A stretch of DNA of 64,000 nt, from assembly GCF_030272615.1 (NCBI RefSeq), contig NC_081410.1, positions 190,421,619-190,485,618 on the forward strand. Reading direction: 5' to 3'. Positions within the stretch are counted from its first letter, which is position 1; every line of letters starts with the position of its first letter. Under the pieces are notes generated by a model. It saw nothing but the letters and a program-made list of their open reading frames with translations. It did no database searches and was not told where the DNA came from. Shown in pieces: positions 11,524 to 23,487 of this stretch. Position numbers and translations under genes: made by a program. The DNA is from Cryptomeria japonica. Taxonomy: Eukaryota; Streptophyta; Pinopsida; Cupressales; Cupressaceae.

Positions 11524-14500
11524 CTAGTCCCTACCATGTTCCGAGGCCCACTTGGCCAAACAATCAGCTGCTCTATTCCATTCTCGAGGTATGTGGACAG
11601 AAGACACTTGCTCCATTAAAGAGCTAATTTGGAGAATTTGCCGAACCATCCCTGCCAATTGCCACTGAATCCCACTCACCCTCTGCTCAGTCAATAAGTT
11701 AACCACAATCTGTGAGTCCGATTCACAAATCACCTTCCTTCGTCCCAACTCCCAAGCACGCTCAAGGGCATAGAGAATCACCAGTCCCTCCATAAAGTTG
11801 TTAGAATACCACCCTTTATGCACCGAAAAGAGGAAAACAACCTCCCCCCTGCTATTCCTGCCAACACCGCCAACTCCAGCAGAGCCTAGGTTACTCCTAG
11901 ACGAGCCGTCAGTGTTAATCTTTATAAACTCATCCTGAGGGGGTATCCACCTTCCCCCCCTTTGCACCTTCTTCATGGCCCGTCTACCTCTCCTAACACA
12001 AGTTGAGGCCGGAGACAACTCTTGCAGACCAAGCCTACTCACAATGTCAGCCTCCTCTCTACCCAAAGGAAAATTCACCTCACATTTCGCTTCTACAGTC
12101 TCCCAGATCATTGCAATGATCCTATTCCAAACTTGCTGAACAAACAGTCTGACCTCACAAAAAATCCTCCTGTTCCTCTCGAGCCAGATCTGCCACAGAA
12201 TGAAGACGGGCCCAATATACCAGACAGTCTGAAGGAAGGAGGACATGATAGGAGGTCTACCCAAACTGCTCCAGAAGTCCACTAGAGAATCCACGTGGAT
12301 ACAAGGATGCTTCCAAACCCCCCACCAATAATGCCAAATAAGTAGAGAGAAGGGGCATCTGAAGAACAGGTGTGAGGAATCTTCCTCCCCATTACCACAC
12401 AAAACATAGATAGAGGGCCCCATAAATCCACGCTTGCAGATATTGTCCCAAGTAAGACATCTATTCAAAGCCAAAGTCCAAACAAAGCAATTACACTTCA
12501 GCCAAGACACATTACTCCATACCTGCTTCCACCAGTTCACCTCTCTTCGCTCAAATCTTCGGTATAACAATTCCTGGTATCCACTAGCTACCGTGAACAC
12601 TCCCTTAGGATTTGGAGACCAAGCCAGCCCATCCCTACCCTTCAAGGAGCTACAGTGTCTACTCGCCAAAATGCCCTGCAGCTTCGCACATTCTTCCTCC
12701 GTCCCAACAATCGGCCACTCATCAGGAGTCTTCCACCTCTCCAAATCCAGCCGCTCACACCTATAAACAACCTTGAAGTCACTCACCCTTGACCATCCAG
12801 CCTCCAAAAACCTCTGGCACAAGTTACCAAGGTTAGGGAACTGATCAAGAATGGGAGGATATCCATCCCAAGAGTCATTCCATAAAAGTACCTCTTCCCC
12901 CCTCCTACAAATCCAGAAGAGACCTACCTTAATGAGAGAAGCCCCTCTCTTGAGAGTATACCAGATCGAAGAGCCCTTTCCCTCAAGTGGATATCTAGGG
13001 ATTTCCTCCATCGGGACCCTCTGCATATATTTATTGGCCAGAATTCTAGCCCAGTTCCAATCTTGCTCCACACACCACCTCCAATACAATTTAGCCACCA
13101 GCGCCTCCCCAAAAAGAACAGACTGTCTTAAGCCAAGCCCCCTTGACTGCTTCGGGCTACAAACCAAGTCCCAATTGACAAGGCTCAATTTTGAAGAGGA
13201 GAGATTGTCTGCCCATAAGAATTGCCTAGCCAGAGAATCCAGACCCTTCAAGAACCACTTAGAAGCCACTTGAAGCATACAACGATAGATCGAAAGAGCC
13301 TATACCACCGACTGAATCAACTGAGCCCTCCCAACAAAGGATAGCCATCTATGAGTCCAGTGTTCAACCTTCGAGCAGAATTTATCCAAGATATCCTGCC
13401 AAGAATCCCTAGGAGGGTTACCAGGGGATATAGGAATACCCAAATAGTTCAAGGGCAGGGAGCCAACTTGGAATCTCAGGGTAAGAGCAATCCTCCTTTG
13501 AATAGTTTCAGGAGTGTTGAAGAAGAAGATAGAAGATTTGTCCTCGTTGATCAGTTGGCCCGAAGCCGCAAGATAAACATCCAAGACCATACGTAGATTA
13601 TTAGCTTCTTTGATTCTAGTGAGCCCCATAAGAGTTGTGTCATCCACAACTGCAAATGGGACTGCGGCTGCAAGTCATTATCCCATTTCCAACCCTGAAT
13701 AATACCCTGACCCACATTATGTTTAATCAACCTCCCCAGACCCTCAGCCATGAGAATGAATAAATATTGGGAGAGGGGGTCTCCCTGACGAAGACCCCTA
13801 GACGCACCAAATAGCTTAGTATGATCTCCATTGATAAGCACCGAGAAAGAAGTAGTCGTAACACAACTCATAACCCATTGGATCCACTCGTCTGCAAAAC
13901 CAAACGCCTTTAGGATCTCCTGAAGGAAGGACCATTGGACTCTGTCGTACCTTAGCCATATCCAGCTTGATAAACATAGCTTTTTCCTTGGAGGTTGCCA
14001 TAGAGTGAATGGTCTCTATCGCAATGGCCACCCCATCCAAGGTTTGACGCCCTTCCACAAACCCACTTTGTTCCTCAGATATAACCTTCCCCAAGTACTT
14101 CTTCAATCTATCTGCTATCAGCTTAGAGATGATTTTATAAATCACATTGCATAGAGAGATGGGGTGGAACTGGCCTAACCGGTCAGCCCCCTCACGCTTG
14201 GGGATAAGAGCAATAAAGGTCGCATTCAGTGCCCTAAGCATCTGCTTGTTCCTCTGTGATTCTTGAACCACCTCCAGCAAATCCAACTTGATAATATCCC
14301 AGAATTCTTGAAAGAATTCAATTGGGAACCCATCCAGTCCTGGAGCTTTTCCTTTTCTCATCTGAAAGACAATCCTCTCAAGTTCTTCCAATAAAATAGG
14401 ACACAAAATCTATTTATTCATCTCCCCTGAGACAAGAGAAGGAATGCAAGCGAGAACCTGGTTCTCCTCCCCCGTTTCCCCCTGGGGATCCTCCCTGAAG

Positions 14501-15732
14501 AGGGACCAGAAAAACTGAGACGCCTCCCTAGATATCTCTGGCAAGGATAAGCACTACTCTCCTCTATCATTAACCAGAGCAGGGATGGAGTTTCCATGCC
14601 TTCTAGCTTTCACTGAGTTGAAGAAGAAAGTTGTGTTCTTGTCCCCCTCCTTCAGCCAGTCAATACGAGCTCTTTGCTTCCAGTAAATTTCTTCCTTAAG
14701 ATCCCATTCCTCTACCACCTTGACCGCCCTGTCTTCCTCCTTGAGCAATTCCTCTAACAAACCTTGCTCTCTGATTACGCTGGTGATCCCATTCAGCACC
14801 ATGTGGGTATCTTTTTTGGCATGAAAGATGTTCCCGAAACCTTGTCGGTTCCACTGTTTGAGCTGAAACTTAACAAATTGCAGCTGCTTGGCAAAAGAGT
14901 ACATGGCAGTGCCAAAGGCCAGACTCCATTTCCTCCACCACTCCGCTACAAGAGCCTGCAAAGAAGGATCTCGAAGCCACATAAGTTGGAATTTGAATGA
15001 AGGTGAGCGAGCAACCCGAGCCGTAGAAGAAACCAGCTTGATGGGCCAGTGATCTGACCCTCTCCAGTCAAGAATCTTCAAGCTGGTGGACCACCCCCTA
15101 CCAATCCAAAAACTGGAAACCAGGAAATGATCCAATCTCTTTGCAATCCAATCCTCTCCCACCCTCCTATTGTTCCAGGTGAAAAAACCATTACCAGGCT
15201 TAATGTCAACAAGTTGCAGCACGAAAATATTATCCTGAAGGAGGAAGGAAGAAGGCTCCAACCTCATCACCCCCCACTTCTTCTCACTCAGCTCAAGGAT
15301 GGCATTGAAGTCTCTTGCCATAATCCAAGGATGAAAAGGGGCCATCCTTCGCATACCGGAAATATGAGACCATAAGTTTTGCTTACCCAGAAGATCAGTG
15401 GGGGCATAAATGTTAGAAAACAAAATGAGTTCCCTAGTCTCAAGATTGGAGAACACCCCAGATAATGACGATCGGGAGGCAACCCACTAGATAGGGCAAA
15501 ACCTTAAGGGGTTCCAAAGATAGGCCACCCCTCCAGAGGATCCTACTACCCCAACACACTGACATTCTCCTCGATTCCGCATCTTCGGCACCAGGCCCAT
15601 CATACTCTCCACTGTAAGTTTAGTTTCTTGCAAAAAAATGACATCAGGCGAATGATTCCTAATCAAGTCCCGAATAGATTTTTGTCTAGGGCCACTATTC
15701 AAGCCCCTCACATTCCAAGAGATCACAATCAT
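11524..15732 (-). pseudogene. LINE ORF2: endonuclease, RT, zf-RVT, RNase H
   Basis: The frame spans 1403 codons. Domains in order: an apurinic-type endonuclease (starts M-I-V-I-S-W-N-V-R-G-L, then Q-E-T-K near residue 36, D-F-N-A-I-L, and S-D-H-W-P-I near residue 230); a reverse transcriptase from about residue 440 (G-K-A-P-G-L-D-G-F-P, then F-I-K-L-D-M-A-K, G-L-R-Q-G-D-P-L-S, and a catalytic F-V-D-D box near 13640 once a 1-nt loss is allowed for); an RT zinc-binding motif C-x2-C-x7-H-x4-C near 12390; and a C-terminal RNase H with T-D-G-S-S, the E of M-E-G-L, E-S-D-S and N-R-A-A-D. In-frame stops lie at about 15487, 14554, 14407 and 13300. A 2-nt loss near 13962 and a 1-nt loss near 13645 compensate each other. 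The start ATG overlaps the ORF1 stop as ATGA. Confidence 0.93.
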
Positions 15733-17165
15733 TTCGGAGGATTGGAAAAGTGAGAATCCAAAGTCTTTACCGACCCTGACTCAACCAAATTCTCCCCCAT
15801 CAATTTAATCTTGTCCAAATCCTTCTTTCTGCCTACCTTTGAGCTCCTCTCTGATGCATTTTTCTTAATGTCTTTCTGATGTAAACCCAGATGAGCAACA
15901 AACTTATTGCTTTTGACCCCAGCCGGTTCCAACTTCGACGCTATCGGAGAGCCCTCCCCTTCAGCCACAACCACCTTAAACCCAGGAGTGAGTCCCAAAT
16001 GAACCCCTACTTGTTGATCCATCTCCATTTGTTGGCTTCCAACCCCTAGCAGGGCCTGAGTAGGGACCTCAGCTACTCTTTCCAGGGCTCCTCCTAACGC
16101 TCCTTGATCCAAAGGGGTTAGCCCCAGATTAACTTCCTGATGGCCAAGGTCATCCAAAACATCAAATCTGTTGAAGGTGTCCTCCTCCTGTCTCTCTTGC
16201 AAAGGCCTCTTTTGTCCTCAGTTCCTGTTCTTTGTCCTAGTTGGGACAAAACCATCAGTACCCCCAGCCTCGACAGACATAGGAGCTTTCCCTTTTTCAG
16301 CCCTATCTTAGCTTGGTATCGACTGCTGAGGTTGGCGCATCACCGGTTTATATCTAGGGCACTTACGCTGTAAATGACCATACTCATGACACAACCGGCA
16401 ACGGAAAGGTAAAGTCTCATAATCTAACTGCTGAACCCAAGAGTAAGAACCTGCACACATATCTATAACATCTGGCAAGGGTTTACTAAAATCAATTTCA
16501 TCACAGATACGCGCAAAGGTCATTACCTTTCTCCCTAGGGTTTGCATAGAGGATCCCACTGGCTTCCCAAGCAGAGCGGCAAGCATCTGGAGCACATCTT
16601 CTCGACAACATTCCATCGGGAAACGTGGTCAACGAACCCACATAGGCACCCTATTCGGGAGCTCCTCCGAAGGGTTAAACCCCGCATGCCAATGTTTGAT
16701 AAACAACCCCACCTGGTTGTAAAAATATGGACCACCTTCAAAGACCCTATTGCGATCCTCCATGCAGTTGAAGGTAACCATGAAGTAGTTGTTTGCCAGT
16801 AGCATGATCTCCATTTCCCCCTCTGGGGCCGAAGTCCTTTGCGCCCAGTTTTCCAAGAACTGCAAAGAAACCCTCATTCCCAAGAATTTGCAATATAGCG
16901 AGTGTTTTGAAAAATATTCGACGTCCTCTGCTATCATCTCAGGAGGAATTATCAGCTTTGACCTCTCACTGCATCTCTCCAAGCAACCATCAATCTTCAA
17001 AATGCGTGAACTCCCCACACTACCAAATCCCACGTTTGAGGAATAGAGGTTATTATTGAATGTCTTCAAGCCCTGTGGTGGGCGTTTTGATCCCACTGCC
17101 GCCCGAAAATCCAAGGCTGGCTGGTCCTTTGAAACATCCCCACCAATACTCATCATAAGACACAA
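15729..17165 (-). pseudogene. LINE ORF1: DUF4283 and CCHC zinc-knuckle protein
   Basis: The frame is 479 codons with in-frame stops at 16629 (TGA, probably from CGA), 16308 (TAA) and about 16218 (TGA). The DUF4283 region spans about residues 70-190 (motifs F-L-G-M-R-V, F-M-V-T-F, E-D-R-N-R-V-F-E-G-G-P-Y and W-H-A-G-F-N-P). A knuckle C-R-L-C-H-E-Y-G-H-L-Q-R-K-C lies near residue 255. The remaining C-terminal part is acidic and low-complexity with no known fold. In plant LINEs this protein coats the RNA and acts as a nucleic-acid chaperone. The start at 17165 is the first ATG in frame after the C-rich leader; an alternative start nearer the DUF4283 domain is possible. Confidence 0.88.
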
Positions 17166-17541
17166 AAGGACAAAGTCCTAAACCCCAAAGGGGCTCGAAA
17201 GAGAAACCCCCCCCCCCCCCCCAAAACCCCACCCCTCCCCAACACTCGTGGGATGGAGGTCCCCCCGTGGTCCCCAACCCCACGGGAGCTCGTTGTTTGT
17301 TTGGAAAGGCGGCTGAGCCGCTCAGCTTGCACCCACACGCAGACCGCTGCACTTCTCCCCTCCGCCCTTCGCTGCTCCCCGCACCACCCAGACCTCCTGC
17401 ACTGCACACCCTTCACTGCTCACCCTGGACACCCTGCGGAAGCCCCCGATCACGAGCTAGGGCTTCAGAACCCTAGCTCGGCCCTCTGCAAAAACCGCCT
17501 GCGCGACATCCTTCCTATCCCTTGAATTATCAAGAAACATC
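17166..17541 (-). promoter_or_regulatory. LINE 5' leader, GC-rich, probable internal promoter
   Basis: These 376 bp between the target duplication and the ORF1 ATG are markedly GC-rich relative to the surrounding DNA and include a 16-base G run on the element strand (poly-C at 17206-17221 on +). L1-type LINEs carry their promoter in this position. No TATA box is visible, as expected. The open frames that cross it on both strands reflect its GC content. Confidence 0.55.
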
Positions 17542-17557
17542 AATTTATATATGTTTT
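17542..17557. repeat. LINE target-site duplication, right copy
   Basis: AATTTATATATGTTTT is identical to 11306-11321. Sequence continuing to the right (AATTTAGTACATGAT) is the expected continuation of the tandem unit interrupted on the left. Confidence 0.9.
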
Positions 17558-17895
17558 AATTTAGTACATGATGTATAAATATCTTTAATGATCTCTCTCT
17601 CTCTCTCTCTCTTTGAAATAATGTTATCTCTCTCTCTCTCTCTATCATGTAAATGATCTCCCTCTCTCTCTCTCTCTTTAATGTTTAAATAATTTAAAAT
17701 GTACATGTATGCTATCTCTATATAGATAAATTTATATATTTTTAATGATCTCCCTCTCGCTCGAGGTTTAAAATTATTTATTCAAAAATTTGAATTATGC
17801 GAGAACTTCATGTGTATATATATATATATATATATGAATTATGCGAGAACTTCACATGTGTACATTTTAATTTTTAATTAGCTCAAGATTAATGA

Positions 17896-17927
<32 letters not shown>

Positions 17928-17940
17928 GAATTTAACTGAT
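17542..17940. repeat. tandem CT-rich units, right part
   Basis: Continuation of the array at 10905-11321: one complete unit (17542-17730) followed by a degenerate partial unit to about 17940 that contains a TA run (17817-17835) and a duplicated GAATTATGCGAGAACTTCA phrase (about 17793 and 17836). Without the LINE the array would be roughly 800 bp. Confidence 0.75.
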
Positions 17941-18024
17941 TTTAATTTTTAATGTTTTAAATTGAATGCACTTCATGTGTGTGTGCTTACGTATTTATTG
18001 TAACTTTATGACCTACCTAGATAG

Positions 18025-19983
18025 ATGGCATCCCAGGATCCAGTCCATGATCATGTACCTGATCAAGATCCACCTGCATAGGCTCCTGATCAGGATCCAC
18101 CTGCACAAGCTCCTGATCAGGATCCACACGATGATATAGATCCTCCACACCAGGATCCCCTGTTGCCTGATATTGCTACCATTTTCCACTACAGTGACCA
18201 TGAGTTACAGAGGTTGAGGGTCATATTAGATGACCCACAGACTGATGGCATGTACAAGAGTACATGTAAATCCATTTTTGATAGTTTTTGGACATTGAGG
18301 GACCGCCTAGTTAGTCACACCTCATTTTCACCTGAGGTTATAGCTGATATTTATAGACAGTTGAGGAGTGAGGTGAGGGGTTGTGATTCTTTTGCTGATG
18401 TGGTGAGGGTGGTCTCGAAGGAGACCATCAAGGAGAGATGTTTTCCACAGTATCAGGAGAAGAGTAAGGTGAGAGGATATCAGGTCACGAGATGTATTGA
18501 TCCACAGGTTGCGTCATTGATTTACCCACGCTTCTTAGCTGCCCATGGTCGTTATCCATAATGACCAGATACCGTTATACTTTGCACAACAGGTATTTGT
18601 TGAGGTTCATTGTTAGATGAAACCAAACTACCTTGATATTCCAGCATATTATGGACAGGGGAGGGGCAGGATTGCTGACAGAGATGCATATCATAGGCAT
18701 GATAGAGCTCCGCCTAGACACAGGGACCTTGTTGGCGAGAGATTTCCGACAGTAGTCCCAACCCTCGCCCCCATAGTGGATCACATTGTGATTTCTTCTC
18801 AGAGAGAATAAATTGATAGGATTGGACATATTGCATCAATAGTAGCCACCATATCATCTGACAAGCTGGGTAGATATATGATGAGCCGACCACATTCGAG
18901 ATCATCCACAGATCATTCATCTTCTAGTCACGGGGCGGATTTAGATTCAGATGATCAATATATTACTGTTGGCATCCCCTCCCCAAATGAGGTAGCGGCT
19001 ATAGTAGGAGGTGGTAGACATGTACAAATGTCACAGTATTTAGCCGAGGACCTGCTACATTCTTATCATTTTATTTCATCTCGACTTGGGATACCATTGG
19101 CTGCTATTAGAGGAGATTCTCAGAGATGGGCAGGCTACCATTGCATCGATGCATACCCTGAGGCAGTCACAACATTCTTATCACTCTACGCATGCTTCGG
19201 GCACTGGCCCACCTACAGATCACTCTGTTGCTGCAGAGGAGGAGATACGAGTTGTTCAAGTCCATATCACAGATGAGGGCTTGGATTCATTTGAGGAGAA
19301 GCTATGAGGTTTGAGCCATACTGGGTTTATGGATATGCTACTACAGTCAGACACTTCATCCACGATGCCTAGTCATCTAGTTAGCCCCGTAGACTCCTCA
19401 GTCATACGTACAACCAGAGAGAGATATGCATGCATGAGTGATGTGGTTGATATGATCACATGACATGATCAAACTATACAACCTACTCCTGATACACAGG
19501 TATGTACACGTGCGTTTAAATTTTTAAAAGATGTATATGTTGTAATGTACGATAAATCTATATAGATCATTTAATAAATAATAGAAGTTAACTTGTATCA
19601 TTTAAATTGATCATGGAATAATCCTTAAATACATGTATATACATATGTATAACAGTTAGCTCATGTCACTCTTAGCTTGAGCTCTGAGCGTGTGCGTAGG
19701 AGAGATTCTTTTGATGCTACACATGCTGTTAGTGGGCAGGTTAGTTATGGTTTTTTGTATATATGTACATGTATGTATGTGCGTTACAATTTATATTTTA
19801 ATTTAAATTTAACTAGTCGGATTTGATTATATTTAAAAATATGCACATATGTATATGTGTAGAGATCTATATTTAATATTTAAATAAATTCTACTTTTGT
19901 AGGGGTCTATTGGACATCCAGACTCTCACCAAGACTCTCCCTCAGATGGTCGCTCTGTTCGTGGCCGACATGATGCATGTTGA
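18025..19983 (+). pseudogene. unknown intron-containing transposon companion gene
   Basis: Three exons can be read. Exon 1 is 18025-19499, starting at an ATG followed by D-Q-D-P-P-A-x-A-P repeats and then a mostly alpha-helical stretch (L-P-D-I-A-T-I-F-H-Y-S-D-H-E-L). Exon 2 is 19656-19739 and exon 3 is 19903-19983, ending C-TGA. Introns are GT...AG (CAG|GTATGT..AACAG|TT and CAG|GTTAGT..TGTAG|GG), both phase 0, and the joined frame stays open across them. Exon 1 has two 1-nt shifts (about 18560 and 19125) and nonsense codons at 18079, 18614, 18809, 19305 and about 19460. I do not recognise the roughly 640-codon protein. It has an acidic, serine-rich middle (S-S-S-S-H-G-A-D-L-D-S-D-D) and an arginine/histidine-rich tail. 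It converges on the transposase gene, which suggests an accessory protein of the same element. Confidence 0.65.
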
Positions 19984-20206
19984 TTTGCTGGACTTTATAG
20001 CTCATTTGTTTATCTTTTTATATATGTACATTTTAGACTTTTATATTGTATATTCATGCATGTATGAAGTTTCTAGATTATACTTTATACAGTTTGTGTT
20101 TGGTCAGATTATATATTTCATGCATGTATGTTAGATTATGTACTTTATACAGTTTGTGTTTGATCCTGGATTATATATGATCATGCACATGTTAGATTAC
20201 TTACAC

Positions 20207-20249
<43 letters not shown>

Positions 20250-21417
20250 TTTGTATCATATTTGCATATTTGATATATATACTTTAAATATTTATTTAAG
20301 TTAAATGATGTGTTTGATTACATGTAACTTATTAGATCACATGTGTATATGTATGTGCATGTTTGATTATTCTTTTAAATCATATTATATAAGATCATCT
20401 AGATTGAATTGGTGTAAATGTTCAATTTAAAAAATGTTTTTAAGAACTCTAAAACTTTCAAATTTATATATCTGTGATTGAATTTGTGTACACGTAGATA
20501 GATTAAAAAAAGATTGATATGTTTATTTAAATTTTACTACATGTAACATGTATATGTAGATATGCATTGAATTTAAATAAATTTGTGAACAATATATCCA
20601 CTCCACTGTGCAAGCCATGAACAATATAAAAATCACACTTGTCCATATCAAATGAACAAACTCAAGTTAATGAACATATTCAATAATTTAAATTCTAGAA
20701 GTTTCATCTCCTAATTTAATATCAAATTTACACATACATCCTAATTTAATATACATTTTTAATTAAATTTACACGTGCATTTTTAATTAAATAAATACAT
20801 GTCCTAATTTACTTTACATACATGCTAAATTATTTTAACAACTTACAAATTACATATGCATACATGCATTTAGAATTAGATAGACTATACATCCTAATTG
20901 TACATGTGACCCCCTTAAGACCTATTCAAATTTACACACATATGTATCCTAATTTAATATCAAATTTCATACAAATGCTTTTTAAAATTAAATGAATTCA
21001 TGTACATCCTAATTTACTTAAAACATACATACATTCTAAAATATTTTAACAACTTACAAATTATGCATGTGCATTTAGAATTAGATATATATACATCCTA
21101 ATCAAGTGCATACATCGAGCCTTAACACATTTTCAACTCATCCACATGTCCCAATTTACTTTACATATGTGCAGGTAAGTATTATTTAACATGTACATTA
21201 ACTTCATACATCCTAATTTAATATAATTGAAAATTTCATATTTAACTAAACAATATATGGTCCACACAAGCCATATATATATATATTAAATATTAAATTC
21301 AAACACTTTAATGTATTTAATAATTTATCCAAGTTTGAAAACAAGTTAAGTTCTAATTTATCAAGTATTAATTCAATTCATGGGTTGAAACACATGTACT
21401 TTGGTTTACTAAATAGT
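19984..21417. other. AT-rich convergent 3' region
   Basis: Lies between the 3' ends of two convergent genes. It contains a TA microsatellite at 20210-20246 and repeated phrases such as CATCCTAATTTA and ATGTACATG-type tracts (20750-21220). No coding sequence or terminal repeats are seen. It probably holds both 3' UTRs and polyadenylation signals, but no specific signal can be assigned. Confidence 0.5.
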
Positions 21418-22011
21418 TCATACCACATCAAGTGGTTCAGACCACTCTTCAATAACAATACATATTTTCTCATGATCTTCACTATCTAGTCTCCACTTTT
21501 GAGACCGCCTGCAACGTGGAACTGTATGAAGGATTAGGCCAACAATAATGACCAAGTGGCTATACTGATATACCTTGTTGTCAATTTGGTATTTAGTGAA
21601 ACGAATTCCCTGTTGAACAATTTTAACTTGTTTGAAATATGTCCCTTGCACTACAACTGAGAATGCATGTACATGTATATAAGAAACGATAAATTAAAAA
21701 ATTGCACGTAAGCGAGCTATGTACATATAAAAATTAAAACATGTGCAGATGTGCATGTTTAAAATAATTTAAACATTCAAATCAGTTCAAACCTGTGGGA
21801 AAGGACATTCCATCGCTCATTTCAGATTTTGTTAACTTCTTTCTCTCTTCTGTGCAATGCAATAAATAATAACTAACACCTTCTATATTTCCATCTTCTG
21901 CTATGACTACAAAAATATCTCCTGCAATTTGAAACAAGTTAAATAAATTTAAAATGTATGTACTCGATTTAAAACATATAATTTATTTACATGTACGCAA
22001 CATTTTTAAAG

Positions 22012-22172
<161 letters not shown>

Positions 22173-23487
22173 TAAATATATGTGTATGTATTATACCTTT
22201 TTAATCAATCCTGAAATATGGTCATAATCACCAGAAATCAAAGGAATGTCTTCAAAGATTTCATCCTAATTTGAATCCTCGTATGTGTCAGAAATATCTA
22301 GTGGCACCAATTTCCATTCACTAACATATCCAAGCTCTTGGTTCTTGCAATCAACATAGTTTTCCAGAATGCAATCAGAACAAAAACATGAATAATTCCT
22401 AGTGTACAATGTCCATGGGCGATTATCTATACTCGTGACACAATGCAAAGATCTTGTCCTCTCCACGCTCTTGCATCCATGCATTGATCTTCTATCCACA
22501 TCTGCAAAATGTACATGTGTACACGAACATACATGTAGATCAAGTTGTTAAATTAAAACATTTGAACTAGGAACATTTTTAAAAATTAAAAAAACATTTA
22601 AATAAAATACTAAAAGAGAACACGTACCGATTATCTCCCAAAACACTCTATATGGAATGGGCCTGTATGTTCTCGATGATGATTCACTAGGATAATTAGG
22701 TTGTACAAAGTGTTTCTCACACCATTCAACAACACCATGTGCATCGTCTATACGATCTCTTGTATAATTTATTTGATACTTTCTTAGAGCACATTTGCTG
22801 CACCATCATGTTCACCCTTTCCATGACCACTGTAAAAAAAACTCCAAACATGTGGTATTTTGTCATTTCAATGATATCTACATAGTGCATAAAATGGCCT
22901 CGAAGATTTGAATTGTGCCGCACATCCATCAGACCAAACAAAATGTTTAACTATTGTTATGCCTCTCTCTTTCAAATATTCAAAAAACTTCTTAAAGCAA
23001 TGTTGTACAAAAAGTGTGTCATGCTCCTTATCATCACTGATATAGAAGTGGTACTCTTTCTTAATGACACAATTTTCAAATGTACTATCAGCACCATCCA
23101 AATCCATTTGTGCATGTCGATAACACACATGCACCATAATAGTGATTTGCTTTGAAAAGTAATACTCTGATTGAATCTCTTTTTGATGTGCAAAAGAGTA
23201 ATTTTTTGAGAAGTCCACTATGGATAGAATAGTTCCAAGTGGGAAAGTGTCTCTTAATGTTTTAAATTGTTCCGCTTGCCACTTGGAAAAAAAACCATGG
23301 CATATGTACGGTTTTATCAACTTACGAAAATTTTGCATAAATGTTTCAATAGGTATTTCCTCTTCTACATAATCTAACCTTGTAGATTCCTTTCCAAATT
23401 TTGTTTAAAATTTTGTATACTTGTAACTCTTGCAATTTACCATCTTCCTCATGTCAGTATTGTGTGTGTGGAAAGTGGACTTGTATC

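Larger units (their letters stand above)
11322..17541 (-). mobile_element. full-length L1-type LINE with RNase H
   Basis: This is a complete non-LTR retrotransposon in minus orientation. Its parts are a 5' leader (17541-17166), ORF1 with DUF4283 and a CCHC knuckle (17165-15729), ORF2 with endonuclease, reverse transcriptase, RT zinc-binding and RNase H domains (15732-11524), a short 3' UTR containing TTTTTCAATAAAGTTTTTACCCC, and a poly(A) tail (poly(T) at 11319-11330 on +). An exact 16-bp target duplication flanks it. Both ORFs are in one frame across almost their whole length, and lesions are few (three nonsense codons in ORF1; four nonsense codons and two small deletions in ORF2), so the copy is fairly young. 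L1 elements move by target-primed reverse transcription. This copy cannot make its own proteins. Confidence 0.95.

Noticed and set aside
11340-13600. Plus-strand open frames opposite LINE ORF2 (e.g. 11284-11619, 12022-12285, 12434-12766, 12851-13273)
   Set aside because: They are antisense shadows of the well-supported RT and RNase H frame and match no protein family.
17053-17525. Overlapping open frames on both strands in the GC-rich LINE leader
   Set aside because: Openness is due to high GC and poly-C/G runs. The peptides are Gly/Arg or Pro/Ser low complexity, and the region is the LINE 5' leader.
22868-23338. Transposase block as a domesticated, functional host gene
   Set aside because: In-frame stops, frameshifts and the LTR insertion show that this copy is inactive.
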